Origin: Saccharopolyspora ipomoeae
GTDB taxonomy: Bacteria > Actinomycetota > Actinomycetes > Mycobacteriales > Pseudonocardiaceae
Assembly (NCBI RefSeq): GCF_029952525.1
Contig: NZ_JASAOF010000003.1
Span: 124,001 to 188,000, forward strand
Length of the DNA: 64,000 nucleotides
Reading direction: 5' to 3'
The notes under the pieces are model-generated. The model was not told where the DNA came from. It saw only the letters and a list, made by a program, of their open reading frames with translations, and searched no databases. Made by a program: the position numbers and the translations under genes. Of this stretch, positions 47,629-55,973 are shown one piece after another (within the stretch, counting starts at the first letter, position 1; each line of letters begins with the position of its first letter).

Positions 47629-48039
47629 ATGCACAGCGAAGAGATCGAGATCCGCACCGGGAGCCGCGAGGTGGTTCGCGACCTGCGCGACGAGTGCGCG
47701 CGGTTCCTCGCTTCGGCCGGTGCCGGCGACGGGCTGCTCAACCTGTGGGTGCCGCACGCGACGGCGGGCCTGGCGATCATCGAGACCGGCGCGGGCAGCG
47801 ACGACGACCTGCTCACCGCCCTGCGGGACCTGCTGCCGGGCGACGACCGCTGGCAGCACCGCCACGGTTCCCCCGGCCACGGCCGCGACCACGTCATGCC
47901 CGCGTTCGTCCCGCCCTACGCCACGATCCCGGTCCTCGACGGCCGCATGACCCTCGGCACCTGGCAATCGGTCTGCCTCGTGGACACCAACATCGACAAC
48001 CCCACCCGCAAGATCCGCCTCAGCTACCTCCCCGGCTGA
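47629..48039 (+). CDS. YjbQ/UPF0047 family protein
   Basis: A 136-residue protein (secondary thiamine-phosphate synthase enzyme family). Signature residues: VPHATAGLAIIE, WQHRHGSPGHGRDHVMP and LGTWQSVCLVDTNIDNPTR. Family members have weak thiamine-phosphate synthase activity in E. coli tests; true role unknown. Followed by a palindromic repeat. Confidence 0.88.
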   Translation: MHSEEIEIRTGSREVVRDLRDECARFLASAGAGDGLLNLWVPHATAGLAIIETGAGSDDDLLTALRDLLPGDDRWQHRHGSPGHGRDHVMPAFVPPYATIPVLDGRMTLGTWQSVCLVDTNIDNPTRKIRLSYLPG

Positions 48040-48051
48040 GCGACCCCCGAT

Positions 48052-48116
48052 CGAAAACCGCAACTTTCATCGCGTCGAAAACCCCGGTTTTCGCGCGACG
48101 AATGTTGCGGTTTTCG
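48052..48116. repeat. 65-bp nested palindrome (family 2)
   Basis: Outer arms CGAAAACCGCAAC (48052-48064) and the exact complement (48104-48116), an imperfectly paired middle, and an inner palindrome CGAAAACCCCGGTTTTCG (48076-48093). It lies between convergent genes and may terminate both. The same unit is found twice at 50964-51053. Confidence 0.78.
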
Positions 48117-48153
48117 CGCGATGAATATGGGAGTTTCCGACGCGGGTCGGGTT

Positions 48154-48975
48154 TCAGCTGGTCAGGAACTCCTGGAGGCCGGCCAGGTCGTCGGAGTTGA
48201 TGTGGTCGACGCCGACCTCCCGCAGGACGCTCCAGACGGCATCGCGTTCGGCGCCCTCGCTGTCGGGGGTCGCCCAGAAGCGGACTCGCTGTCCTGCGGC
48301 GTGGGCGTCGCCGACGATCTGCTCCAGCTTCTCGCGCTCCTCGGCGGGCATGTCGCCGGAGCCGTTCCAGCCGAACACCTCGGTCCAGTCGTCCGAGACC
48401 AGCGGCACCAGGTTCGGGTCGGCACCGATCGAACCGCCGGTGCCGCCGTCGAGGAACGCGTAGCGGTCGGTCTGGCCCTCGACGTACTCGGTGGGCTTCT
48501 CGCCCGAGATCACCACGGTCACCGGGCCCTTCGTGACGGTGCCGTTGTCGTAGTGGGTGAACAGACCCGCGTACTCGTCGTCGCGCATGATCTCGTCGAG
48601 CCGCTTGTAGCCGTCCTCGCCGAAGGTCTTGAAGTCGACCAGCAGCTGGAAGTCGACGTCGTGGCCCGGGTAGAGGCCACCCGCGTTGACGCGCTCCACC
48701 AGCGGGTCGAGGTAGAGCGACTCGATGGTCCGGTCGGGGCGGAGCTGGAACGGGTCGTGGCCCACCAGCAGCTGATCGCCCAACGGGTAGATGTCGGCCT
48801 CGACGCTGGTGAAGCCGTGGTCGAGCGCGTCCAGCAGCGGGCGTTCGTGCAGGTAGTCGTTGTGCGCGTGCGCCTGGGCCAGCGGCTCGACCTCGGCCGG
48901 AGCGGCGTGGGCGCTGGGGGCGAGCAGGGTCAGCGCCGCGACCGCGGGTAACAGGAAACGCGTGGGGGAACGCAT
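48154..48975 (-). CDS. Secreted phosphodiesterase, PI-PLC/GDPD-like
   Basis: 273 residues with signal peptide (MRSPTRFLLPAVAALTLLAP, cut after AHA near 24). The catalytic-fold blocks AHAHNDYLHERPLLDAL and FTSVEADIYP, with LLVGHDP, match the phosphatidylinositol-specific phospholipase C/glycerophosphodiester phosphodiesterase superfamily (TIM barrel, metal at E and D). Exact lipid substrate unknown. A terminator hairpin that mostly serves proS lies upstream. Confidence 0.8.
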   Translation of the reverse strand: MRSPTRFLLPAVAALTLLAPSAHAAPAEVEPLAQAHAHNDYLHERPLLDALDHGFTSVEADIYPLGDQLLVGHDPFQLRPDRTIESLYLDPLVERVNAGGLYPGHDVDFQLLVDFKTFGEDGYKRLDEIMRDDEYAGLFTHYDNGTVTKGPVTVVISGEKPTEYVEGQTDRYAFLDGGTGGSIGADPNLVPLVSDDWTEVFGWNGSGDMPAEEREKLEQIVGDAHAAGQRVRFWATPDSEGAERDAVWSVLREVGVDHINSDDLAGLQEFLTS

Positions 48976-48983
48976 GGAAGAAG

Positions 48984-49019
48984 GCCTCCGGTGGTGATCG
49001 GTCGATCACCACCGGAGGC
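48984..49019 (-). terminator. proS terminator
   Basis: Perfect 17-bp arms (GCCTCCGGTGGTGATCG and complement) with a two-base centre, 40 bases below the proS stop and close to the start of the phosphodiesterase gene. Confidence 0.75.
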
Positions 49020-49058
49020 TAGTGCGCTCGCCCAGCTCAGCGGGCTCGCTGACGTGAT

Positions 49059-50804
49059 TTACCCACGCACGACGCCGATGAGGTGCGACACGGCCTCGTC
49101 CGCGGCGACCTCGGTGCGCTCACCGGAGATCCGGTCGCGGACCTCGACGACGCCGTTGGCCAGGCCCTTGCCGACCACCAGGATCGACGGGATGCCGACG
49201 AGCTCAGCGTCGGCGAACTTGACGCCCGGCGAGACCGTGCGGTCGTCCAGCATCACCTGCACACCGGCCCGGTCGAGCTCGGCGGCCATCTCCTCGGCGC
49301 GGGAACGGACCGCCTCGTCCTTGCCCGCGATGACCACGTGCACGTCGGCCGGGGCGACCTCGCGCGGCCACGCCAGGCCCATGTCGTCGTGGCTCTGCTC
49401 GGCGATCGCCGCCACCAGGCGGGACACGCCGACGCCGTAGGAGCCCATCGTGATGCGCTTGGGCTTGCCGTCCTGCCCGAGCGCGTCCAGGCCGAACGCG
49501 TCGGAGTACTTGCGGCCCAGCTGGAAGATGTGGCCGATCTCGATGCCGCGCGCGGCGACCAGCGTGCCCTGGCCGTCGGGCGACGGGTCGCCCTCGCGGA
49601 CCTCCGCGGCCTCGATCGTGCCGTCCGGGGTGAAGTCGCGGCCGCACACCAGGTCCAGCACGTGGTGATCGGTCTTGTCCGCGCCGGTCACCCACGCGGT
49701 GCCGGTGACCACGCGCGGGTCGACGACGTAGCGAACACCGTTGTCCTGCAGGGCCTTCGGGCCGATGTAGCCCTTGACCAGGAACGGGTTGGCAGCGAAG
49801 TCGGACTCCTCCAGCAGCGCCACCTCGGCGGGCTCGACGGCCGCCTCGAGGCGCTTCATGTCGACCTCGCGGTCGCCGGGGACGCCGATGGCCAGCAGCT
49901 CCCACTCCTGCGCACCCGGCCGGCGGGTCTTGACCAGCACGTTCTTCAGGGTGTCGGCGGCGGTGAACTTGCGGTCGGTGTTGGCGTTGAGGAAGTCGAC
50001 CAGCGACTCGATCGTCGGCGTGCTGGGCGTGTGGTGGACCTCGGCGGCCGGCTTGTCCTCGACGGACTCCGCGGGCGGCGCGGGCGTGACCACGGCCTCG
50101 ACGTTCGCGGCGAAGCCGGAGCCGGTGCTGCGGACGAAGGTGTCCTCACCGGTCTCGCTCTCGGCCAGGAACTCCTCGGAGGCCGACCCGCCCATCGCGC
50201 CCGAGGTGGCGGCCACGATCACGTAGCGCAGGCCCACCCGGTCGAAGATCCTGATGTAGGCGTCGCGGTGCTTGCGGTAGGACGCCGACAGGCCCTCGTC
50301 GTCGATGTCGAACGAGTAGGAGTCCTTCATCACGAACTCGCGGCCGCGCAGGATGCCCGCGCGCGGCCGCTCCTCGTCCCGGTACTTGGTCTGGATCTGG
50401 TAGAGCATGACCGGGTAGTCCTTGTAGGAGCTGTACTCGCCCTTGACGGTGAGCGTGAACAGCTCCTCGTGCGTCGGACCGAGGAGGTAGTCGGCGTTCT
50501 TGCGGTCCTTGAGGCGGAACAGGTTGGGGCCGTACTCGGTCCACCGGTTGGTCGCCTCGTAGGGCTCCTTGGGCAGCAGCGCCGGGAAGTGGATCTCCTG
50601 CGCGCCGATCGCGTCCATCTCCTGGCGCACGACCTCCTCGACGCGCCGCAGCACGCGCAGCCCCAGCGGCAACCACGAGTAGATGCCGGGCGCGATGCGC
50701 CGCACGTAGCCGGCCCGCACGAGCAGCTTGTGGCTCGGCACCTCGGCGTCGGCCGGATCCTCGCGCAACGTACGCAGGAACAACGTCGACATCCTCGTGA
50801 TCAC
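49059..50804 (-). CDS. proS: Prolyl-tRNA synthetase
   Basis: Charges tRNA-Pro. The 581-residue enzyme is the bacterial type with the class II motif 1-3 blocks ([49 protein letters not shown]) and an inserted YbaK-like editing domain in the middle (about 230-380). C-terminal anticodon domain follows. GTG at 50804 follows TAGGAG at nine bases. Confidence 0.95.
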   Translation of the reverse strand: MITRMSTLFLRTLREDPADAEVPSHKLLVRAGYVRRIAPGIYSWLPLGLRVLRRVEEVVRQEMDAIGAQEIHFPALLPKEPYEATNRWTEYGPNLFRLKDRKNADYLLGPTHEELFTLTVKGEYSSYKDYPVMLYQIQTKYRDEERPRAGILRGREFVMKDSYSFDIDDEGLSASYRKHRDAYIRIFDRVGLRYVIVAATSGAMGGSASEEFLAESETGEDTFVRSTGSGFAANVEAVVTPAPPAESVEDKPAAEVHHTPSTPTIESLVDFLNANTDRKFTAADTLKNVLVKTRRPGAQEWELLAIGVPGDREVDMKRLEAAVEPAEVALLEESDFAANPFLVKGYIGPKALQDNGVRYVVDPRVVTGTAWVTGADKTDHHVLDLVCGRDFTPDGTIEAAEVREGDPSPDGQGTLVAARGIEIGHIFQLGRKYSDAFGLDALGQDGKPKRITMGSYGVGVSRLVAAIAEQSHDDMGLAWPREVAPADVHVVIAGKDEAVRSRAEEMAAELDRAGVQVMLDDRTVSPGVKFADAELVGIPSILVVGKGLANGVVEVRDRISGERTEVAADEAVSHLIGVVRG

Positions 50805-51138
50805 GGCTACCGGCTCCTAGTTCGACCGAAGTAAGGGAATACAGGCAGGGTAGCGACCCCCGTCACCAGCACGGCTGCGCGGTCACCCCAACCACCACCC
50901 CATCCTCCCCACCCCCAAACAACCAGGTCAAACCCATTTCCTCCCCACCTCCACTCCCCACATGTCAAAAACTGCAACATCCACCGCGCGAAAACCGCGG
51001 TTTTCGACACGTCAAAAACCGCGACATTCGTCGTGCGAAAACCGGGGTTTTCGTTCGGAGGTCACACGTTGGTGGGGTTTCCGTGGGGAGTTTGGGGTTC
51101 GGTGTATCTGACGGGGGTGGTTTCACCTCATTAACTGC
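50805..51138. other. 334-bp divergent gap with palindromic repeats
   Basis: No gene. The left part (50805-50960) should carry the proS promoter and has a pyrimidine-rich stretch of C/T/A on the plus strand. The right part holds two tandem palindromic units (separate entry). The promoter of the DUF559 gene must lie in the last 80 bp. Confidence 0.5.
50964..51053 (+). repeat. Two tandem units of palindromic family 2
   Basis: Units at 50964-51006 and 51011-51053 (47 bp apart). Each is GTCAAAAAC-Y-GC-R-ACAT followed by about eight bases and a palindrome CGAAAACC-SS-GGTTTTCG; the first is perfect over 18 bp (50989-51006). The same unit makes half of the 48052 palindrome, so a family of about 43 bp exists on both sides of the phosphodiesterase-proS pair. 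Confidence 0.78.
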
Positions 51139-52032
51139 GTGAGGAAATCTGAGCAGCCGCCGATCATCCCGGATGGCCCGATCTTCGTCTTCCGACGTTG
51201 CGAGGCCATCGCCGCGGAACTGAAGGACCGACATCTCAAGTATTGGTTCCTGCGCGTCATGCAGGGCGTGTACACGACCAAGGACACACCGCTCACCCAC
51301 GAGCTCAAATGCGCGGCGGTGGCGAAGACCCTGCCCGAAGGGTCGGTCATCACCGGCTTGTCCGCCGCGACCCTGCGAGGAGTGCCGTTGGCGGACTTCT
51401 CGACGCCGGTGGAAGTCATCGTGCCGGCGAACGCGTTGATGATGCGCAGGAAGGGCGTGTCCTGTTCGTCGGTTCGCATCGGTGAGGCCGAGCACTCGCC
51501 GTGGCGCGGGGTGGGGGTTGCGGGGTTCGCGCGGATCGCGTTGGACCTGCTCAGGCAGCGGTCGATCAGCAGGGCGGTCGCCCAGGTCGATGCCCTGCTG
51601 CACGCCGGGGTCATCGGGGTCGACGCGATCGTGGCGTTCCTGGCCGGCCGGCACGACGCCGGGATCCGGCGCGCCTGGCTGCACGTCCCGTACCTCGACG
51701 AACGCGCGGAATCGCTTCCCGAATCGGTCCTGCGGGTCGAGTTCAACCTGAGCGGACTGCATCCCGAACCGCAGGTGGAGGTCTACGACGGGAACCGGTT
51801 CGTCGCGCGGCTGGATCTCGCGTTCGAGGAGGTCAAGGTGGCCGTGGAGTACAACGGCGGACTTCACGCCGAGCCCGAGCGGGCCGCGCGGGACCTGGAG
51901 CGCTACCGGCGGCTGCACGCGTTGGGGTGGCTGGTGTTCGTGGTGACCAACGAGGACCTCCGCGGCGACCTCGGGAAGGTCATCGCCGAGGTGGCGGCTG
52001 CTGTGAGGTGGCGGGGAGGGGTGGCTGCGTGA
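51139..52032 (+). CDS. DUF559/AbiEi-like protein
   Basis: 297 residues. The first about 100 residues resemble the AbiEi antitoxin winged helix region (KYWFLRVMQGVYTTKDTPLT, ITGLSAATLRGVPL). The last about 100 match DUF559/Vsr-like endonuclease fold: LDLAFEEVKVAVEYNGGLH, ERYRRLHALGWLVFVVT, where D-x(8)-E-x-N/D-G are the metal residues. Actinomycetes carry many such solitary genes; role in defence is only suggested. No AbiEii toxin gene beside it. GTG at 51139 has no clear ribosome site. Confidence 0.72.
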   Translation: MRKSEQPPIIPDGPIFVFRRCEAIAAELKDRHLKYWFLRVMQGVYTTKDTPLTHELKCAAVAKTLPEGSVITGLSAATLRGVPLADFSTPVEVIVPANALMMRRKGVSCSSVRIGEAEHSPWRGVGVAGFARIALDLLRQRSISRAVAQVDALLHAGVIGVDAIVAFLAGRHDAGIRRAWLHVPYLDERAESLPESVLRVEFNLSGLHPEPQVEVYDGNRFVARLDLAFEEVKVAVEYNGGLHAEPERAARDLERYRRLHALGWLVFVVTNEDLRGDLGKVIAEVAAAVRWRGGVAA

Positions 52033-52793
52033 GCGCTTACCCTGGTGGAGTGTTGGTTCTGCTGCCTCCTTCGGAGACCAAGGCCGCGGGTGGGGACGGT
52101 GCTCCGCTGGAGCTGGACGCCCTGTCGCACCCGGAGCTGAACGGGACTCGCCGAGAGCTCGTCGACGCTCTGTCCACTTTGGCTGGTGATGTGCCGCGAA
52201 GCCTTGAGGTGCTGGGGATTTCCGAGCGCCAGGTCGACGAGGTCGAGCGCAACGCCGAGCTGTGGACGTCCCCGACGACGCCCGCGCTGGAGCGCTACAC
52301 CGGTGTGCTCTACGACGCCCTGGACGTCGGCTCGCTGGAGCCCGCGCAGCGCAAGCAGGCCGATGCGCGGCTCGCGGTGGCCTCGGCGCTGTTCGGGCTG
52401 GTGCGCGGTACCGACTCGATCCCCGCCTACCGGCTCTCCGGCGGAGGTTCGCTGCCGGGCATGGGCACGTTGCGCAGCGTGTGGCGGCCGGTGCTGGAAC
52501 CGGTGCTTGCCGCAGCCGACGATCTCGTGCTCGACCTGCGTTCGGGTGCCTACGCGGCGCTGGCCAAGGTCCCCGGCGCGGTCGAGGTGCGGGTGCTGTC
52601 CGAGGACGCCGCCGGCAAGCGCAAGGTCGTCAGCCACCACAACAAGTCGCACAAGGGACACCTGGCGCGGGCGCTGGCCTGCGCCGCGGAGGAACCGGCC
52701 ACCGTCGAGGACGTCCTGGAGGTCGCCGCCGAGGCGGGACTGCGGGTGGAGCGCGAGGCCGACCGCAAGCTGTGCGTCGTCGTCACCGCTTGA
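52029..52793 (+). CDS. yaaA: YaaA family peroxide stress protein (UPF0246)
   Basis: A 254-residue protein lowering free iron damage under peroxide in E. coli. Marked by VLLPPSETKAAGG, ERYTGVLYDALD, and RKVVSHHNKSHKGHLAR (K/H-rich DNA-binding-like part). GTG at 52029 overlaps the previous stop as GTGA; a GTG at 52050 gives the shorter family-like MLVLLPPS start. Coupled to the DUF559 gene. Confidence 0.88.
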   Translation: MSAYPGGVLVLLPPSETKAAGGDGAPLELDALSHPELNGTRRELVDALSTLAGDVPRSLEVLGISERQVDEVERNAELWTSPTTPALERYTGVLYDALDVGSLEPAQRKQADARLAVASALFGLVRGTDSIPAYRLSGGGSLPGMGTLRSVWRPVLEPVLAAADDLVLDLRSGAYAALAKVPGAVEVRVLSEDAAGKRKVVSHHNKSHKGHLARALACAAEEPATVEDVLEVAAEAGLRVEREADRKLCVVVTA

Positions 52794-52843
52794 GACGTTC
52801 CGCACAGCCGACTCCTGCGGCCCGGCGGCCGCGGCCGGTCGGA

Positions 52844-53010
52844 TAGACTGCGGGATGTCCGCGGCCGGAACTCGGCCGCAATGCGAGCGGCGTCCGCCGC
52901 GTTCGCCCACCCATCGGCGCGAGATCGCGCCGGGCTCGTCCTCGTGATCGCCCGCGGAATGGCCCGCGAAGCTCTCCCCGTGACGTGCCTACTTCCGGGG
53001 AGTGCTCTTC
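52844..53010 (+). promoter_or_regulatory. Promoter and structured 5' leader of the DEAD-box gene
   Basis: TAGACT at 52844-52849 is a good -10; no -35 is clear. The leader, about 150 nt, then holds hairpins GCGGCCG-gaact-CGGCCGC (52861-52879) and GGCGCGA-ga-TCGCGCC (52916-52931). Long folded leaders are usual for cold-induced helicase genes. Confidence 0.5.
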
Positions 53011-54534
53011 GTGCCTTCTTCTTCCGCCACGCCCGCACGCCGCAACCAGCAGGGACGTCCGCGTCGACGTCGCCCGCAGGCCAAGGCGGGCAACGCCAAG
53101 CCGGCGAAGCGCAGCCTGTTCGACGAGGTCGGCGTGACCGCCGTCGACCCGGCGCCGTTCGCCGACCTGGGCCTGCCGAAGCGACTGGTGCGCGCCCTGC
53201 ACGACAACGGCATGCGGGAGGCCTTCCCGATCCAGGCCGCCACGATCCCGGACGCGCTGACCGGCCGCGACGTGCTCGGCCGCGGCCAGACGGGATCCGG
53301 CAAGACGCTGGCGTTCGGGCTGCCGCTGCTGGCGATGCAGACCGAGAACGCGCGCCCGATGCGGCCGCGCGCGCTGGTCCTGGTGCCGACCCGCGAGCTG
53401 GCCACGCAGGTCACCGATTCGCTCAAGCCGCTGGCCAAGTCGCTGGGCCTCTACGTCCGCGAGGTCGTGGGCGGCACGTCGTTCAACCGGCAGGTCGACA
53501 CGCTGCGGCGCGGCGTGGACGTCCTGGTTGCCACGCCCGGCCGGCTCAACGACCACCTGCGGCAGGGAACCTGCGATCTGTCCGAAGTGGAGCGCACCGC
53601 GCTCGACGAGGCCGACCAGATGGCCGACATGGGTTTTCTCCCGCAGGTGCGGGAAATCCTCGACCTGGTGCCCTCCGACGGTCAGCGGCTGCTGTTCTCG
53701 GCGACCCTCGACGGTGACGTCGACAAGCTGGTCGAGCGGTACATGACCGACCCGGTGGTGCACTCGCTGGCGCCGCCGTCGGCGAGCGTGGACAGCATGG
53801 AGCACCACCAGTTCCTGGTGTCGACGACCGACAAGCAGTCGGTGCTGGCCCGCATCGCCGCGCGCGACGGCCGGACCATCATGTTCGTGCGCACCAAGCA
53901 CCACGCCGACCGGCTCGCCAAGAAGCTGCGCGCGGTCGGCGTCGAGGCCGGTGCGCTGCACGGCGGGAAGGCGCAGAACGCGCGCACCCGCATCCTCGAC
54001 GAGTTCAAGAACGCCTCGTCGAGCACGCTGGTGGCCACCAACGTCGCGGCGCGCGGCATCCACATCGACGACGTGAGCCTGGTGGTGCACGTCGAGCCGC
54101 CGGCGGACCCGAAGGACTACCTGCACCGCGCCGGTCGCACCGCCCGCGCCGGTTCCAGCGGCACGGTGGTGACGCTGGTGACCGACGACCAGAAGCAGGC
54201 GTTCCGCGCGATGGCCAACCAGGCCGGTGTCACGGCCATCACGACCGAGATCCGGCCGCACGACGCCGAACTCGCCCGCCTCACCGGCGCCCGCGAACCG
54301 TCCGGCACCCCGCTGGCCGTCCCGCAGCGCCAGCAGCCCAAGCCCGCGAAGTCCCGCGGCGAACACCGCCCCCAGCGCGCCCCGCGGGGCACCGAACCCT
54401 CCCGCCGGGGCGGAGATTCGCCCCGCCGCGGCACCGGCTCGGGCTCCGGGAACAACCGCGCCCGCCGAGGCGGCACCAACGGCGGCCGCACGGGGGCTCA
54501 GCAACGGGCTCGCCGCTCCAACTCCCCCCGCTGA
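53011..54534 (+). CDS. DEAD-box ATP-dependent RNA helicase
   Basis: A 507-residue helicase. Q motif (FADLGLPKRLVRALHDNGMREAFPIQ), motif I GQTGSGKT, PTREL, TPGR, DEAD (LDEADQM), SAT, then HRAGRTARAG. After residue about 405 the tail is Pro/Arg/Gly-rich (EHRPQRAPRG, RRGGDSPRRG) and would bind RNA. GTG at 53011 follows GGGGAG at eight bases, a GTG nine bases earlier is possible. Closest to RhlE-type cold-shock helicases of actinobacteria; likely remodels rRNA or decay intermediates. Confidence 0.93.
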   Translation: MPSSSATPARRNQQGRPRRRRPQAKAGNAKPAKRSLFDEVGVTAVDPAPFADLGLPKRLVRALHDNGMREAFPIQAATIPDALTGRDVLGRGQTGSGKTLAFGLPLLAMQTENARPMRPRALVLVPTRELATQVTDSLKPLAKSLGLYVREVVGGTSFNRQVDTLRRGVDVLVATPGRLNDHLRQGTCDLSEVERTALDEADQMADMGFLPQVREILDLVPSDGQRLLFSATLDGDVDKLVERYMTDPVVHSLAPPSASVDSMEHHQFLVSTTDKQSVLARIAARDGRTIMFVRTKHHADRLAKKLRAVGVEAGALHGGKAQNARTRILDEFKNASSSTLVATNVAARGIHIDDVSLVVHVEPPADPKDYLHRAGRTARAGSSGTVVTLVTDDQKQAFRAMANQAGVTAITTEIRPHDAELARLTGAREPSGTPLAVPQRQQPKPAKSRGEHRPQRAPRGTEPSRRGGDSPRRGTGSGSGNNRARRGGTNGGRTGAQQRARRSNSPR

Positions 54535-54547
54535 CCCCTCCTCACCA

Positions 54548-54585
54548 ACACGGGCGACCACGAATGCCGTCGTGGTCGCCCGTGT
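54548..54585 (+). terminator. DEAD-box gene terminator
   Basis: Perfect 16-bp arms (ACACGGGCGACCACGA and complement) with a six-base loop, 13 bases after the stop. Confidence 0.85.
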
Positions 54586-54601
54586 CCTGCCCGCTGCTCG
54601 T

Positions 54602-54679
54602 GTTTCACGATTTCAACGGAAGTCGGAACCCCGATTTCAATGGAGATCAGGCGTCTGAGTTCCATTGAAATCGTGAAAC
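54602..54679. repeat. AT-rich palindromic repeat (family 3)
   Basis: 20-bp arms at 54602-54621 and 54660-54679, complementary but for one position, reading GTTTCACGATTTCAA-Y-GGAA. A third half-copy CCCGATTTCAATGGAGATC lies in the loop at 54629-54647. It sits between two strong terminators of convergent genes, so termination alone does not explain it. Confidence 0.75.
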
Positions 54680-54687
54680 CCGGTGCG

Positions 54688-54752
54688 GGATCCCGAACGG
54701 CAGATGTCCCTGGCGAGTGAGTGCTCGCCAGGGACATCTGCCGTTGGGATCC
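54688..54752 (-). terminator. cobA terminator, long hairpin
   Basis: 22-bp perfect arms (54696-54717 and 54724-54745) with loop TGAGTG, extended by GGATCCC/GGGATCC after one bulged G. Ten bases below the cobA stop. Confidence 0.85.
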
Positions 54753-54761
54753 GTTGTGCGG

Positions 54762-55973
54762 TCAGTCCTTGAGGGCCGCTACCGGGCCGATGACGATGAC
54801 CGCCGGGGGTTTGATGTCGTGGGCGCGGACGTCGTCGGCGACCTGGGCGAGGGTGGTCTTCAGGGAGCGCTGGGTGTCGGTGGTGGCTTCCTGGACGACC
54901 GCGACCGGGGTGTCGGCCGGGCGGCCGTTCTTGATCAGCACCTCGGCGAACGCCTCGATGCGCTGGACCGCCATCAGCAGCACCAGGGTGCCGCGCAGCC
55001 GGGCCAGGGCCTCCCAGTCGACCAGCGAGCGCTCGTCGTCGGGGGCGACGTGGCCGGAGACCACGACCGCCTCGTGCGCCACCCCGCGGTGCGTGACCGG
55101 CACGTCGGCCATCGCCGGGGCCGAGAACGCGCTGGTGATGCCCGGGACGACCGTCACCGGCACACCGGCTTCGGCGCAGGCCAGCAGCTCCTCGAAGCCC
55201 CGCCCGAACAGGTACGGGTCGCCGCCCTTGAGCCGGGCGACGAACTTGCCCGCGCGGACCTTCTCGATCAGCGTCTCGTTGATCACCTGCTGGCTCGCCG
55301 AACGCCCGTAGGGGATCTTCGAGACGTCGATGACCTCGACGTGCGAGCCCAGTTCCTCCAGCAGCTCGCGCGGCGCCAGGTGGTCGGTGAGCACCACATC
55401 GGCCTTGGCCAGCAGCCGCCGCCCGCGCACCGTGATCAGGTCGGGGGCACCGGGCCCGCCGCCGATCAGCGCGACGCCGGGGGCGTGCGGTTCGGGGTGC
55501 TCGTCGACGACGCCGGACTGCACGGCCTCCAGCAGCGCGTCGCGGACGCCGGCGCTGCGGCGCGGCTTGCCGCCCGCGAGCACGCCGAGCAGCAGCCCGT
55601 CGTGCTCGGCGACGGCGGGCGTGACGGCACTGCCCTCGGTGGCGTTGTCAGAGCGGACGCAGAACACCCGGTCGCGCTCGGCTTCCGCACCGACGGCCGC
55701 GTTGACCTCGTCGGACGAGGTCGCGGCCACGGCGTACCAGGCGCCGTCGAGGTCGCCGTCGCGGTAGTCGCGACGATGCCAGGTGATCTCGCCTGCGTCG
55801 GCGAGCGCCTCGACCGCGGGCGTCGCCTGCGGGGCGATCACCTCGACGGCGGCGCCCGCCTTGATCAGCCGGGGAAGCCGTCGCTGCGCGACGGGCCCGG
55901 CACCGACCACCACGACGCGGCGACCGGTGAGGTCGAGTCCGGCGAGGTAGTGGTTATCCGATGGAGTGGCCAT
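54762..55973 (-). CDS. cobA: Siroheme synthase-type uroporphyrinogen-III C-methyltransferase
   Basis: A 403-residue two-domain protein. The N-domain (1-155) is precorrin-2 dehydrogenase-like with GAGPVAQRR at 24-32; the C-domain (166-403) is SUMT, with LIGGGPGAPDLITVRG, LKGGDPYLFGRG and VPGITSAF, which methylates uroporphyrinogen III twice. So it can supply precorrin-2 and sirohydrochlorin. ATG at 55973 lies 20 bases inside the end of cbiX, indicating coupling. Last gene of the riboswitch-controlled operon. Confidence 0.93.
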   Translation of the reverse strand: MATPSDNHYLAGLDLTGRRVVVVGAGPVAQRRLPRLIKAGAAVEVIAPQATPAVEALADAGEITWHRRDYRDGDLDGAWYAVAATSSDEVNAAVGAEAERDRVFCVRSDNATEGSAVTPAVAEHDGLLLGVLAGGKPRRSAGVRDALLEAVQSGVVDEHPEPHAPGVALIGGGPGAPDLITVRGRRLLAKADVVLTDHLAPRELLEELGSHVEVIDVSKIPYGRSASQQVINETLIEKVRAGKFVARLKGGDPYLFGRGFEELLACAEAGVPVTVVPGITSAFSAPAMADVPVTHRGVAHEAVVVSGHVAPDDERSLVDWEALARLRGTLVLLMAVQRIEAFAEVLIKNGRPADTPVAVVQEATTDTQRSLKTTLAQVADDVRAHDIKPPAVIVIGPVAALKD

